Of a stretch of DNA of 64,000 nucleotides, positions 7,785 through 15,450 are shown piece by piece (position 1 is the first letter of the stretch; each line of letters begins with the position of its first letter). Where the stretch lies: the NCBI RefSeq assembly GCF_014192395.1, contig NZ_JACHXW010000005.1, forward strand, positions 310,001-374,000, given 5' to 3'. Both the position numbers and the translations under genes were made by a program. The notes under the pieces are model-generated. The model was not told the origin of the DNA. It saw only the letters and a list, made by a program, of their open reading frames with translations, and searched no databases. Source of the DNA: Paenibacillus endophyticus. GTDB taxonomy: Bacteria; Bacillota; Bacilli; Paenibacillales; Paenibacillaceae.

Positions 7785-8981
7785 TTAAACATTCATTTCC
7801 ATGCTGTTCGCGTAATCCTCCGCCAATCCGATCAACAGTCTGGCTGCACGCTTCATTGCCCTCTCGTCGATATCGAACTTGGGATGGTGATGGGCATAGG
7901 TAGCGCCGCAGCTCTCGTTGCCCGCTCCTACGAACATAAAGCATCCCGGCACCTTTTCAAGGTAATAGGAGAAATCCTCCGCAACGGTGATCGCCTCGGA
8001 ACGAACGACCGCCGCCTCGCCAAACAACCGCTCACCGACCTTAAAGAAGCGCTCAGCCTCCCTGTCGTCATTGACAACAGGCGGGTATCCAACTCGCATG
8101 TGATACTCGTATTCCGCGCCATGCATTCGGCAAACATGCTTGACAATCGATTCAAGCCGGTCATGAATCATCCATCTCGTCTTATCATCGAAGGATCGAA
8201 CCGTTCCTTTAAGCCTGCAGCGCTCCGCAATGACATTATTGGTCGAGCCGGCTTGAAAGGAACCGATAGTCACGACTGCAGGATGTAGTGGATTGACATT
8301 ACGACTGACGATCGATTGTACCGCCTGTACGAGGCTTGTTCCGACCAGAATGGCGTCTACAGCTTGATGAGGCAAGCCGCCATGACCGCCTTGTCCGATA
8401 ATTTCGATGACGAACTCATCAGCAGCAGCCATAAAAGGACCCGGCTTTGACGCAATTAATCCATGCGCAAGCGGCGTCCACAGATGGACGCCGTAAATCA
8501 CATCTGCGCCGTCCAGCGCTCCATCCTCAATCATTGGTTTTGCTCCGCCAGGCGTTACCTCTTCGGCTGGCTGGAACAGCAGCCTGCGCTCCCCGATTAT
8601 ATTGGAACGATTAGATGCGAAATACGTCGCGATGGCCAGCATCGTGGCTGTATGCGCGTCATGTCCGCACGCGTGCATCACGTTCGGTACCTTTGAAGCA
8701 TATTCGCACTTTTTCTCGTCTTGTATCGGCAGCGCATCGATATCAGCCCTCAACGCGATAACCGGTCCTGGCTTTTCGCCTTTTATGACTGCAATAAGGC
8801 CATGACCGCCAACACCTGTCTGAACCTCAATGCCAAGCTCTTTCATTTGGCTGGCAATCCAGCTTGAAGTTACCCGCTCATGAAAAGAAAGCTCGGGATA
8901 TTGATGCAAATGCCTGCGCCATTTAATCATAGTAGGCAACAGCTTCTCTAACTCTAGATCTACGATATCCTCTGTCTGCAA
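7785..8981 (-). CDS. M20-family metal-dependent amidohydrolase (N-acyl amino acid/hippurate type)
   Basis: A 398-residue peptidase-family M20D enzyme. Metal-binding motifs are HACGHDAHTAT near residue 105, a following LLFQPAEEV with the catalytic glutamates, and a late VAEDFSYY. Family members hydrolyse N-acyl amino acids, hippurate or related amides in the cytoplasm. The exact substrate is not deducible. The first codon is TTG at 8981, with a GGGGG run 9 bases upstream; no better ATG exists near the conserved N-terminus. It is a single gene ending at a bidirectional terminator. Confidence 0.87.
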   Translation of the reverse strand: MQTEDIVDLELEKLLPTMIKWRRHLHQYPELSFHERVTSSWIASQMKELGIEVQTGVGGHGLIAVIKGEKPGPVIALRADIDALPIQDEKKCEYASKVPNVMHACGHDAHTATMLAIATYFASNRSNIIGERRLLFQPAEEVTPGGAKPMIEDGALDGADVIYGVHLWTPLAHGLIASKPGPFMAAADEFVIEIIGQGGHGGLPHQAVDAILVGTSLVQAVQSIVSRNVNPLHPAVVTIGSFQAGSTNNVIAERCRLKGTVRSFDDKTRWMIHDRLESIVKHVCRMHGAEYEYHMRVGYPPVVNDDREAERFFKVGERLFGEAAVVRSEAITVAEDFSYYLEKVPGCFMFVGAGNESCGATYAHHHPKFDIDERAMKRAARLLIGLAEDYANSMEMNV

Positions 8982-9322
8982 ATCGCAAACCCCCTTACCA
9001 TTTTTGAAACGACATTGCTGCCTTGCCCCTACCCTGTCACGTCACCACCCTCACAGGATCATGCTTCCAAGTGTAAGATATCCATACAGCTAGTTTAACA
9101 GAAGATCGGCATTATTAGGAAGCATGAGCGCTTTCGAATCACCGGGAATGTTACTTTTCTTCAAAATGTCACTTTTGGCAAGCCGAAGCGGAGGGAGTAA
9201 GGGTTGCGCTTGCTGGGGAAACATACTATCATGAGAAAAGAATGTACAACTCTGTCTTTTGAAATGGAAGCATATGCTTGCAAAGTCAGTTTTGCTTCAC
9301 AAAACCTTTGGGAGGAACTACC
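8982..9322. other. 341-bp intergenic region before yugN
   Basis: No gene is supported. A 36-codon ATG frame at about 9124 has no ribosome-binding site. The region contains ATTATTAGGAAGCA (9111-9124), which also occurs inverted near ylbG (2296-2309), and a degenerate hairpin-SD repeat at its right end. Confidence 0.6.
9274..9316 (+). repeat. Degenerate hairpin-SD element before yugN
   Basis: ATGCTTGCAAAGTCAG followed by TTTTGC matches the repeat unit before the PTS permease (minus strand) in 20 of 22 positions. The GTTTTG/CAAAAC stem (9289-9305) is followed by CTTT and the SD GGGAGG, then the yugN ATG at 9323. It is a single copy with a mutated loop-proximal pair. Confidence 0.75.
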
Positions 9323-9667
9323 ATGATTATTGAAAATACCGGATTAAACGGTGTTAAAAGCGAACTTGACCACTTAGACGAATCCGCTGAAAAGGTTGGC
9401 TTTGTCCGTTGGCAGTGGGAATATTATCGCGCTACATACGACTTGAAACTAGAGGATCGCGCCAGCGGTTCCGATTATTACTTGAGAATTACTACTCGCG
9501 CAATCGAAGGTAAGCTTGAATCGCCTCATGCCGTGTTGATTATTGAATCCGTCTACATCGGCCGCTCTACTTTCCCGCATGGTCTTGAATATGAGTCTCC
9601 GGTGCCTCAGCCGATCATGAACACGGCAACACAACGACTTCAGCAATTGAAGCAACTGCTAGCGTAA
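9323..9667 (+). CDS. yugN: YugN-like family protein
   Basis: A 114-residue cytoplasmic protein matching the YugN-like family: MIIENTGLNG near the start, a GFVRWQWEYYRATYD block at about 30-45, YYLRITTRAIEG and a PHGLEYE block. The function is unknown; Bacillus homologues are uncharacterised. The ATG at 9323 is preferred over an upstream in-frame codon because GGGAGGAACTACC lies directly before it. It is followed after 10 bp by the FtsW-type gene and probably shares its transcript. The leader carries a hairpin-SD repeat. Confidence 0.85.
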   Translation: MIIENTGLNGVKSELDHLDESAEKVGFVRWQWEYYRATYDLKLEDRASGSDYYLRITTRAIEGKLESPHAVLIIESVYIGRSTFPHGLEYESPVPQPIMNTATQRLQQLKQLLA

Positions 9668-9677
9668 CGGCGGGCAC

Positions 9678-10877
9678 ATGAAAGCCACGCAGAACGGTAG
9701 CCGTGGAAGACCGGACTTTCTGCTTCTCATTTTAACCCTTCTGCTCGTTGGCTTCGGGCTTGTCATGGTGTTCAGCGCAAGCTCCGGCGTAGCAAAGGTA
9801 TCGTATGATGATTCACTGTACTTTATTAAGCGCCAGTTCATATGGGCTGGCCTCGGTACATTCATGATGCTTTTCATGATGAATCTGCGTTACCAGGTGT
9901 TTAAGAAATCATTTATGCTGTTGTTTATTCCGGTTATCATTTTGCTGATGATCGTTCCTTTTAGTCAATCCGTTAATGGCGCGCGCAGCTGGTTCAACAT
10001 CGGTTCAGTCGGTATTCAACCGACTGAGGCTGCTAAGCTCGCGCTCATTCTGTATCTAGGCGCATTGATCTCCAAAAAGGATGAAAAGTTCCGCGATTTC
10101 AAAAAAGGGCTTTTGCCCGTCATCGTCATCGTTGGTTTCATATGCATGCTGATTATGTTGCAGCCGGACTTAGGTTCTTGCCTCGTGATCGCATCATGTG
10201 CCGGCATTATGATATTGGCAGGCGGCGCGAACTTAAAGCATATCTTCTTATCCGGCACGGTAATTGCCGTACTGGGCGCCGTTATCGTTAGCATCTGGAT
10301 GGCTATAAAACCTAAAAGCTGGCAGTACAGAATCGACCGATTCACTGCCTTTACCGATCCGCTTGCCGATCCGTTAGGCTCTGGATGGCAAATGGTTGCG
10401 TCGCTGCAAGCACTTGGACATGGTGGGTTAACCGGGGCAGGCTTCGGTGAAAGCGTCCAGAAGCTGCATTATTTAAAGTATGCATACAACGATTTCATCT
10501 TTTCCATCATCGGCGAAGAATTCGGCTTTATTGGTAGCACATTGTTTCTGCTATTCTACTTATTGTTTTTGTGGCGCGGTCTTATCGTCGCGCTGCGCTG
10601 CCCCGACCAGTATGGCACGATCGTTGGCGTCGGTATTGTTGGCCTATTTGCAATTCAAGCGTTTATTAATATTGGCGGCGTTACGAAAGCCATTCCTATG
10701 ACGGGCGTTACGCTTCCATTCATAAGCTACGGCGGCTCATCGCTGCTTATTTGCCTCATGTGCATGGGCGTATTGTTAAGCGTATCCAGGGAATCGAACA
10801 AGGCAGACAGTAAAAGCACGAGTACGGGCAATAACCGCCGCGTGCCGTCCACAACTAAAAGGACCTCTTCGTTATAG
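9678..10877 (+). CDS. ftsW: SEDS-family cell-division protein, FtsW-like
   Basis: A 399-residue polytopic membrane protein with about ten membrane segments and typical SEDS signatures: VMVFSASS near residue 30, GARSWFNIG and PTEAAKL near 105-120, LGSGWQ and the closing PMTGVTLPFISYGGSS. FtsW polymerises septal glycan strands from lipid II with a cognate class B penicillin-binding protein. The Ser/Thr/Lys-rich tail is cytoplasmic. The SD is modest (GGCGGG). RodA or SpoVE are alternatives within the same family, so the symbol is provisional. The gene ends at a strong terminator. Confidence 0.82.
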   Translation: MKATQNGSRGRPDFLLLILTLLLVGFGLVMVFSASSGVAKVSYDDSLYFIKRQFIWAGLGTFMMLFMMNLRYQVFKKSFMLLFIPVIILLMIVPFSQSVNGARSWFNIGSVGIQPTEAAKLALILYLGALISKKDEKFRDFKKGLLPVIVIVGFICMLIMLQPDLGSCLVIASCAGIMILAGGANLKHIFLSGTVIAVLGAVIVSIWMAIKPKSWQYRIDRFTAFTDPLADPLGSGWQMVASLQALGHGGLTGAGFGESVQKLHYLKYAYNDFIFSIIGEEFGFIGSTLFLLFYLLFLWRGLIVALRCPDQYGTIVGVGIVGLFAIQAFINIGGVTKAIPMTGVTLPFISYGGSSLLICLMCMGVLLSVSRESNKADSKSTSTGNNRRVPSTTKRTSSL

Positions 10878-10890
10878 AGAGGTCCTTTTT
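10857..10890. terminator. Strong bidirectional terminator
   Basis: AAAAGGACCTCT and AGAGAGGTCCTTTTT form a near-perfect stem with a TCGTTAT loop, just before the ftsW stop codon on the left and 25 bp from the stop of the converging Asp23 gene. Confidence 0.88.
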
Positions 10891-10914
10891 GTTGTGGATG
10901 CACGTTCAAATCGG

Positions 10915-11298
10915 CTATTTCAGGCGCTGCTGCTGAACTTCATCGATTTCTTCCTCTTTGAAGGCCACGCCTTCCACTTTCACATTCACTTCTACCACAT
11001 GCAGACCTGTCATATTCTCAACCGATTCGCGTACGTTCAGCTGAAGCTGACGGCAAACCTCTTGAATGGGAATTCCATAATGGACAATAATACGAAGATC
11101 GATAGCCGCCTCTGTCGTCCCTACCTCGACAGATACGCCCTTCTGCACGTTTTTGCCGCTCAAGCGTTTAGCGAGTCCTTCGGAAATGCCGCCTGACATA
11201 GCCGCTATGCCCGGTGTTTCAAGTGCTGCGAGTCCAGCTATCGTTGCTACTACATCATCAGAAATTCGGATAAGACCTGTTTGAAGTTCTTCGGTCAT
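10915..11298 (-). CDS. Asp23/Gls24-family envelope stress protein
   Basis: A 127-residue soluble protein of the Asp23/Gls24 family (YloU/YqhY group): ISDDVVATIAGLAALETPG near the start, GVSVEVG and the acidic C-terminal helix. These proteins are linked to cell-envelope homeostasis; YqhY relates to fatty-acid synthesis control. The start ATG at 11298 is chosen over a GTG at 11307, because GAGGAG lies 8 bases from the ATG but only one base from the GTG. A single gene converging on the ftsW terminator. Confidence 0.85.
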   Translation of the reverse strand: MTEELQTGLIRISDDVVATIAGLAALETPGIAAMSGGISEGLAKRLSGKNVQKGVSVEVGTTEAAIDLRIIVHYGIPIQEVCRQLQLNVRESVENMTGLHVVEVNVKVEGVAFKEEEIDEVQQQRLK

Positions 11299-11434
11299 GT
11301 GACTCACTCCTCATTTTGCCATATAGGCTTATTATAGCAGACGGACAATATCACAGCAAAGCGGAGTCATAAAAAGCTTTTGTGAAACGGTGCTTCATCC
11401 GATTATGGTTTCAAAAATGAGCAGAATGGTAAAG

Positions 11435-11463
11435 TTTACATGAATGGTCATTTCCGCTATAGT
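11435..11463 (+). promoter_or_regulatory. Sigma-A promoter for the Ca2+/H+ antiporter
   Basis: TTTACA and TATAGT separated by 17 bp, about 40 bp upstream of the start codon. Confidence 0.7.
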
Positions 11464-11503
11464 ATTATCAGGTTTTTAGCATATCAAAAAAGAGGTGATT
11501 GGG

Positions 11504-12562
11504 TTGAATCAAAAATTGTTTTTTTCTGGGCTTATTGCGATGTTCCTGCTGAGCGCGATTGGTCATTTTGCCCATTTCAACAACACGGCACAGTTCATCA
11601 TTTCTGCAATTGCCATTATCTTCGTGGCAGGCTTTCTGGGGAAAGCTACGGAGAGCGTCGCTCATTATGCGGGTCAGAGACTTGGCGGTTTTTTGAATGC
11701 CACCTTCGGCAACGCTGCCGAGCTCATTATCGCCATATTTCTAATAAAGGAACAGCAATTCGCTATGGTAAAAGCCAGCTTGACCGGTGCGATTATCGGA
11801 AACCTCTTGCTTGTTCTCGGACTTAGCATCTTGCTTGGCGGGTTGAAATACAAGGAGCAGCGTTTCAACAGCAGACTTGCGGATCACAATTCCACGCTTA
11901 TGATTATGGCGGTCATCGGTCTTTTTGTACCTGCCGTATTCGTCGTGTCTGAAAAGTTCACCTTCGATAAGGATCAGTTCCTAAGCCTGGCTGTAGCCGG
12001 CATACTCATCGTATCTTATATTCTGTGGCTCGTATTCTCTATGGTTACGCACAAGGATATGCTTGCAGACGAGGTTATGAACGCGGATCATGGCGAGAAG
12101 CCGGCTTGGTCCAAAGGGAAGTCTATTTTCTTCCTCCTCCTAGCAACGGTTATGGTCGCTTTCGTGAGTGAGTGGCTCGTTCATACGCTCGATGCATTCA
12201 GCGCGCAATTTGGGCTGTCTGAACTGTTTATAGGGGCATTTGTCATTGCTATCGTCGGTAATGCTGCAGAGCACAGCGCGGCTGTTATCTTGGCCATGAA
12301 AAACAAGATCGGCGCAGCGGTGGAAATCGCCATTGGAAGCAGCTTGCAGATCGCGTTGTTTGTTGCTCCGGTGCTCATCCTTATAAGTGCTTTGTTCGGC
12401 AACACGATGGATATCGTCTTTACGCCTATTGAATTAACCGCTATCGGCGTATCGGTATTCATTGCCAAATCCGTCTCGCGTGACGGGCAAACAAACTGGT
12501 ATGAAGGCGTGCTGCTCATAATGGTTTACATCATACTCGGAATCGCCTTTTACCTCGTTTAA
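11504..12562 (+). CDS. CaCA-family Ca2+/H+ antiporter (ChaA/YfkE-like)
   Basis: A 352-residue membrane protein with about 11 membrane segments and the two inverted CAX repeats. GNAAELIIA at about residue 68 and GNAAEHSAAV at about 250 hold the paired glutamates that bind Ca2+. It should exchange Ca2+ for H+ across the cytoplasmic membrane, as in B. subtilis ChaA (YfkE). The start is read as TTG at 11504 because AGAGGTGAT lies at the right distance; a GTG at 11495 overlaps that SD and would add three residues. Single gene with own promoter and terminator. Confidence 0.88.
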   Translation: MNQKLFFSGLIAMFLLSAIGHFAHFNNTAQFIISAIAIIFVAGFLGKATESVAHYAGQRLGGFLNATFGNAAELIIAIFLIKEQQFAMVKASLTGAIIGNLLLVLGLSILLGGLKYKEQRFNSRLADHNSTLMIMAVIGLFVPAVFVVSEKFTFDKDQFLSLAVAGILIVSYILWLVFSMVTHKDMLADEVMNADHGEKPAWSKGKSIFFLLLATVMVAFVSEWLVHTLDAFSAQFGLSELFIGAFVIAIVGNAAEHSAAVILAMKNKIGAAVEIAIGSSLQIALFVAPVLILISALFGNTMDIVFTPIELTAIGVSVFIAKSVSRDGQTNWYEGVLLIMVYIILGIAFYLV

Positions 12563-12585
12563 CCAATCGTTCGAAAGATTAGAAT

Positions 12586-12621
12586 AAAAAAAGTAGCCTC
12601 CGTTAGGATGCTACTCTTTTT
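12586..12621. terminator. Bidirectional terminator, overlapping the 3' end of ylaN
   Basis: AGTAGCCT and AGGATGCTACT form the stem, flanked by A7 on the left and T8 on the right. The T run is also the poly-lysine/glutamate end of ylaN read on the minus strand. Confidence 0.85.
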
Positions 12622-12898
12622 TTTCCAATGCTTCGTATAACATAGCCAAATTTCGCTCCAGCCTGCTTACGATTTCTTTGCCGGCCATCTCTGCAATAAG
12701 TCCGGCACGAACAGCAAAGTCGACCTCTCGCGAGAATCCATACATTTGCGTATCTAGCACTTCTTCGTACAGCGGGCATTGACGTGTAGTCAAATTTTCC
12801 ATCTGGACTTCGATTAGCTTTTCTATTTTACTCGCATCTTCCTGAAGGAGACGAAGCGCTTTCTCATGCAATTGTACCGTAATTTCCGGTGAAGACAT
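12611..12898 (-). CDS. ylaN: YlaN-family protein (UPF0358), iron-homeostasis partner of Fur
   Basis: A 95-residue helical protein closely following Bacillus Yla[19 protein letters not shown] and [15 protein letters not shown] are family signatures. In B. subtilis YlaN binds the iron repressor Fur and relieves its repression under iron limitation. The ATG at 12898 follows GGGGGGAAAACG. The last codons (EKKE) are encoded inside the T tract of the convergent terminator. No iron-uptake gene is nearby. Confidence 0.9.
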   Translation of the reverse strand: MSSPEITVQLHEKALRLLQEDASKIEKLIEVQMENLTTRQCPLYEEVLDTQMYGFSREVDFAVRAGLIAEMAGKEIVSRLERNLAMLYEALEKKE

Positions 12899-12982
12899 CG
12901 TTTTCCCCCCTATGCGCGTATCCGCCGTCTTCTATACCTTTATATTAGACGAAATAGAGGGATTATACAAGGTCAAAACAGA

Positions 12983-13012
12983 AAAGCGCCCCTTCAATAG
13001 TGAAGGAGCGCT
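12983..13012 (-). terminator. Terminator of the HPr-like gene
   Basis: On the minus strand AAGCGCTCCTTCA pairs with TGAAGGGGCGCTT (one mismatch), followed by TTCTG. It is 24 bp past the stop codon. Confidence 0.75.
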
Positions 13013-13035
13013 TATTCAATAACTTAATAATCCTA

Positions 13036-13278
13036 CTAATCCGTAATTACGTTAACGTTTAGGTTATGCTTGGCAAATACGTTGGCCATTGCTGTCTTTG
13101 CTTCTTCAGCATCTGGACCGTGTACATGCAATTCGTATGCATGGCCGCCTACTAATGTTGTGAATAATCCGAGGATGCTTTTTACATCGATATATTTGCT
13201 CTCGGCTTGCAGAACGATGGATGAAGTGAATTGGCTAGCCGTTTGGGAAATTTCTACGATAGCTGCATTGTTGGACAT
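13036..13278 (-). CDS. HPr/Crh-like protein lacking strand 1 and the catalytic His
   Basis: An 80-residue protein. TASQF near residues 13-17 and DVKSILGLF at 31-39 align with the TASKY and NLKSIMGVM blocks of HPr. Ser34 therefore matches the regulatory Ser46, but the alignment starts about 12 residues late: the first strand is missing and the His15 position is Asn3. Catabolite HPr (Crh) also lacks His15 but keeps the full fold. The C-terminus adds NLNVNVITD, a possible replacement strand. The start is secure: TGGAGGG lies before it and an in-frame stop lies just upstream. It cannot relay phosphate in the PTS; a Ser-phosphorylated regulator is inferred. Confidence 0.8.
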   Translation of the reverse strand: MSNNAAIVEISQTASQFTSSIVLQAESKYIDVKSILGLFTTLVGGHAYELHVHGPDAEEAKTAMANVFAKHNLNVNVITD

Positions 13279-13416
13279 GGGAGATCCCTCCAGTTAAATT
13301 AGTAAAGCTTACCTTTGTCACCATGATAACCTGAAAAGAAGTATCCAGCAAGAGGTAAAATGAAAAACGCTTTATTTTCCATTTATTACATAGGAAACCG
13401 ATGACAGAACCGCTGT

Positions 13417-14532
13417 TTATTTTAAATTTTCCGCATTTAATCCCAAAAGCTCGGGAACTACGAATATTCCGTCCTTCCGAATAAGAACATCATCGAAATA
13501 AATTTCCCCACCCCCATATTCTGGGCGTTGAATAAGTACGAGATCCCAGTGGACAGCAGAGCGATTCCCGTTGTCTGTCTCTTCATAGGCTTGTCCCGGT
13601 GTAAAATGAAAACTGCCTGCAATTTTCTCGTCGAACAAAATGTCATTCATCGGATGCAGGATGTGAGGATTAAAACCAATTGCAAATTCTCCAATATATC
13701 TCGCGCCCTCATCCATGTCTAGAATCTCATTCAGACGTAGCGAATCATTGCTTTCTGCTTTTACGATTTTCCCGTTTTCAAACGTGAAGGAAACATTTTG
13801 AAACGTTACGCCGGAATACACGCTAGGCGCGTTATATGTAATACGGCCTTGAACCGAATCGCGTACCGGTGCTGAGAAGACCTCTCCATCGGGAATATTG
13901 CGGTGGCCTGAGCACTTTTTGGCGCCGATTCCTTTGATAGAGAAGCTTAAATCCGTGCCTGGCGATACGATTCTAACTCGATCCGTTTTATCCATTAATG
14001 CTTTAAGCGGGTCCATAGCCTTATCCATTTTGGCATAGTCTAAATTGCAAACGTCAAAATAAAAATCTTCAAACGCTTCCGTGCTCATATTGGCAAGCTG
14101 AGCCATTGACGGATTGGGATAACGCAATACGACCCATTTCGTTTTTTTGACTCGCTGCTCCGAATGCACGGGGTTGCGATAAATTTGATCATATAGACGC
14201 ATATTGGCATCGGGAATACCGGCGAGCTCATTTGCATTATCTCCAGCACGTACCGCGATATAGCCCTGCATATTTTTCATCCGCTCAACGTCCAGCTTGG
14301 ACCAAAGCTCCATTTGCTCCTTTGTGGCATGCTTTAGCAAAGTGCGTAGAACGGAACGGTCGCTCGTCTCAACAAACGGTCTGCCGCCTCGCGCCGCCAC
14401 TTCTTCAATTAGACATTTAGTAAGCTCCCGGTCCGTGCCGATCATATCCAGCAGGACATTCTCTCCTGGTTGAACATCGATGGAATATTCGACTAAATTC
14501 CGAGCTAGCTTTTGCAATCTTGGGTCGCGCAT
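13417..14532 (-). CDS. M29-family metalloaminopeptidase (AmpS/PepS type)
   Basis: A 371-residue leucyl-type aminopeptidase of family M29. Metal ligands are visible in order: GEVFSAP (Glu), IGEFAIGFNP (Glu), GSFHFTPGQAY (His) and the closing AVHWD (His and Asp). It removes N-terminal residues from peptides in the cytoplasm and works with two metal ions. The length is typical (about 370-410). The ATG at 14532 follows GGAGAGG. Single gene; the lipoprotein gene upstream on the same strand is 48 bp away and might be co-transcribed. Confidence 0.88.
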   Translation of the reverse strand: MRDPRLQKLARNLVEYSIDVQPGENVLLDMIGTDRELTKCLIEEVAARGGRPFVETSDRSVLRTLLKHATKEQMELWSKLDVERMKNMQGYIAVRAGDNANELAGIPDANMRLYDQIYRNPVHSEQRVKKTKWVVLRYPNPSMAQLANMSTEAFEDFYFDVCNLDYAKMDKAMDPLKALMDKTDRVRIVSPGTDLSFSIKGIGAKKCSGHRNIPDGEVFSAPVRDSVQGRITYNAPSVYSGVTFQNVSFTFENGKIVKAESNDSLRLNEILDMDEGARYIGEFAIGFNPHILHPMNDILFDEKIAGSFHFTPGQAYEETDNGNRSAVHWDLVLIQRPEYGGGEIYFDDVLIRKDGIFVVPELLGLNAENLK

Positions 14533-14580
14533 TTGGCATTACCTCTCCTTCATACTTTCCACTGAATCCTTAGTTCAGAG

Positions 14581-15315
14581 TTAATCTATCGTAACATGTT
14601 TTCGTTTATGCTGAACAGTATCGCTCGAATCCCCGTTAAATGATTGAAAACGAACGGTCGTGTGGCGGGATTCAGAGAAAGGATGCCCTTTATGCTTGTA
14701 ACGGAAGAGAGTCTCTTCCTCCATCTTAAGCGGCAGCAGCCGATCCCTGTCTATGACCAGCTCATATTCCGTGGACGCCTCCAGCGTATCAAGCATAGCT
14801 TCCAGCTCCTCGCGAGAGCTGCTCAGCACCTTCGACCATTTCTGAAAATATGGCTGTTCCTTGGCTGGCCTATTTGCGCCAAGCTGATCTACCTGCTGAA
14901 GCAGCCGCTGCTGCCATCTTTCTTTGGACAGATGCGCAGATTCCTTAATGACGAGCTTCACCATATCTGGATCTGTATTGTCGTCCGCTATTCGCACCTC
15001 CTCATTGCTTTGATTCAGTGCTTCCAGCACCTGTACCGGATTCCAATGAAGCGGATCTGTACTGCTCGTCTGCAGCGTTAATTGTTGGTGATCCACAACC
15101 TTTCCATCGAATATTTCGGGTTTGAATGCTATTCCCTCGTCCGTCTTGATGCTCATCGAGCCTGTAAATGCGTATTGATCGGTTGCTGCCAGTCCAGAGT
15201 AGGATAAAGACAGCCACTCTTCAGGCGTTCTCTGCTTGCCTGTGCTGCTGCAGCCCGTCATGAAACTCACGCTTATCAAAAATATTAAAGCCGCTCCTGC
15301 AGCCTGCCTTTGCAT
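14581..15315 (-). CDS. Lipoprotein of unknown function (244 aa)
   Basis: The signal peptide has a hydrophobic core and lipobox SFMTGC (Cys22), so the mature protein should be anchored on the outer face of the membrane. The remainder is soluble, with an early segment (YAFTGSMSIKTDEG) typical of beta-rich LolA/LppX-like lipoproteins or proteins that test lipid binding; this is only a resemblance. GTGGGAGG precedes the ATG. The C-terminal tail is basic and His-rich. I cannot name the function. Confidence 0.7.
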   Translation of the reverse strand: MQRQAAGAALIFLISVSFMTGCSSTGKQRTPEEWLSLSYSGLAATDQYAFTGSMSIKTDEGIAFKPEIFDGKVVDHQQLTLQTSSTDPLHWNPVQVLEALNQSNEEVRIADDNTDPDMVKLVIKESAHLSKERWQQRLLQQVDQLGANRPAKEQPYFQKWSKVLSSSREELEAMLDTLEASTEYELVIDRDRLLPLKMEEETLFRYKHKGHPFSESRHTTVRFQSFNGDSSDTVQHKRKHVTID

Positions 15316-15387
15316 CTATTAGCACCTCCCACACCAGCTATTCGGTAATATCCTCCCTTTTCGTCAAGCTCCTTATTCCTAATTGGT

Positions 15388-15420
15388 CAAAAAGAAAGAG
15401 GATGCCTGCTTCGGCATCCC
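15388..15420 (-). terminator. Terminator of the GGDEF gene
   Basis: On the minus strand GGATGCC and GGCATCC enclose a GAAGCA loop, followed by TCTTTCTTTTT. Confidence 0.8.
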
Positions 15421-15450
15421 CCACTCGATTTAACTTTATAGCGTGCTCCG

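Noticed and set aside
7492-7944. A 150-codon minus-strand frame across the lipoprotein and M20 gene ends
   Set aside because: It overlaps both real genes and the terminator, has no SD and shows biased, unlikely composition.
9124-9234. Short ATG frame in the gap before yugN
   Set aside because: 36 codons, no ribosome-binding site and no recognisable sequence.
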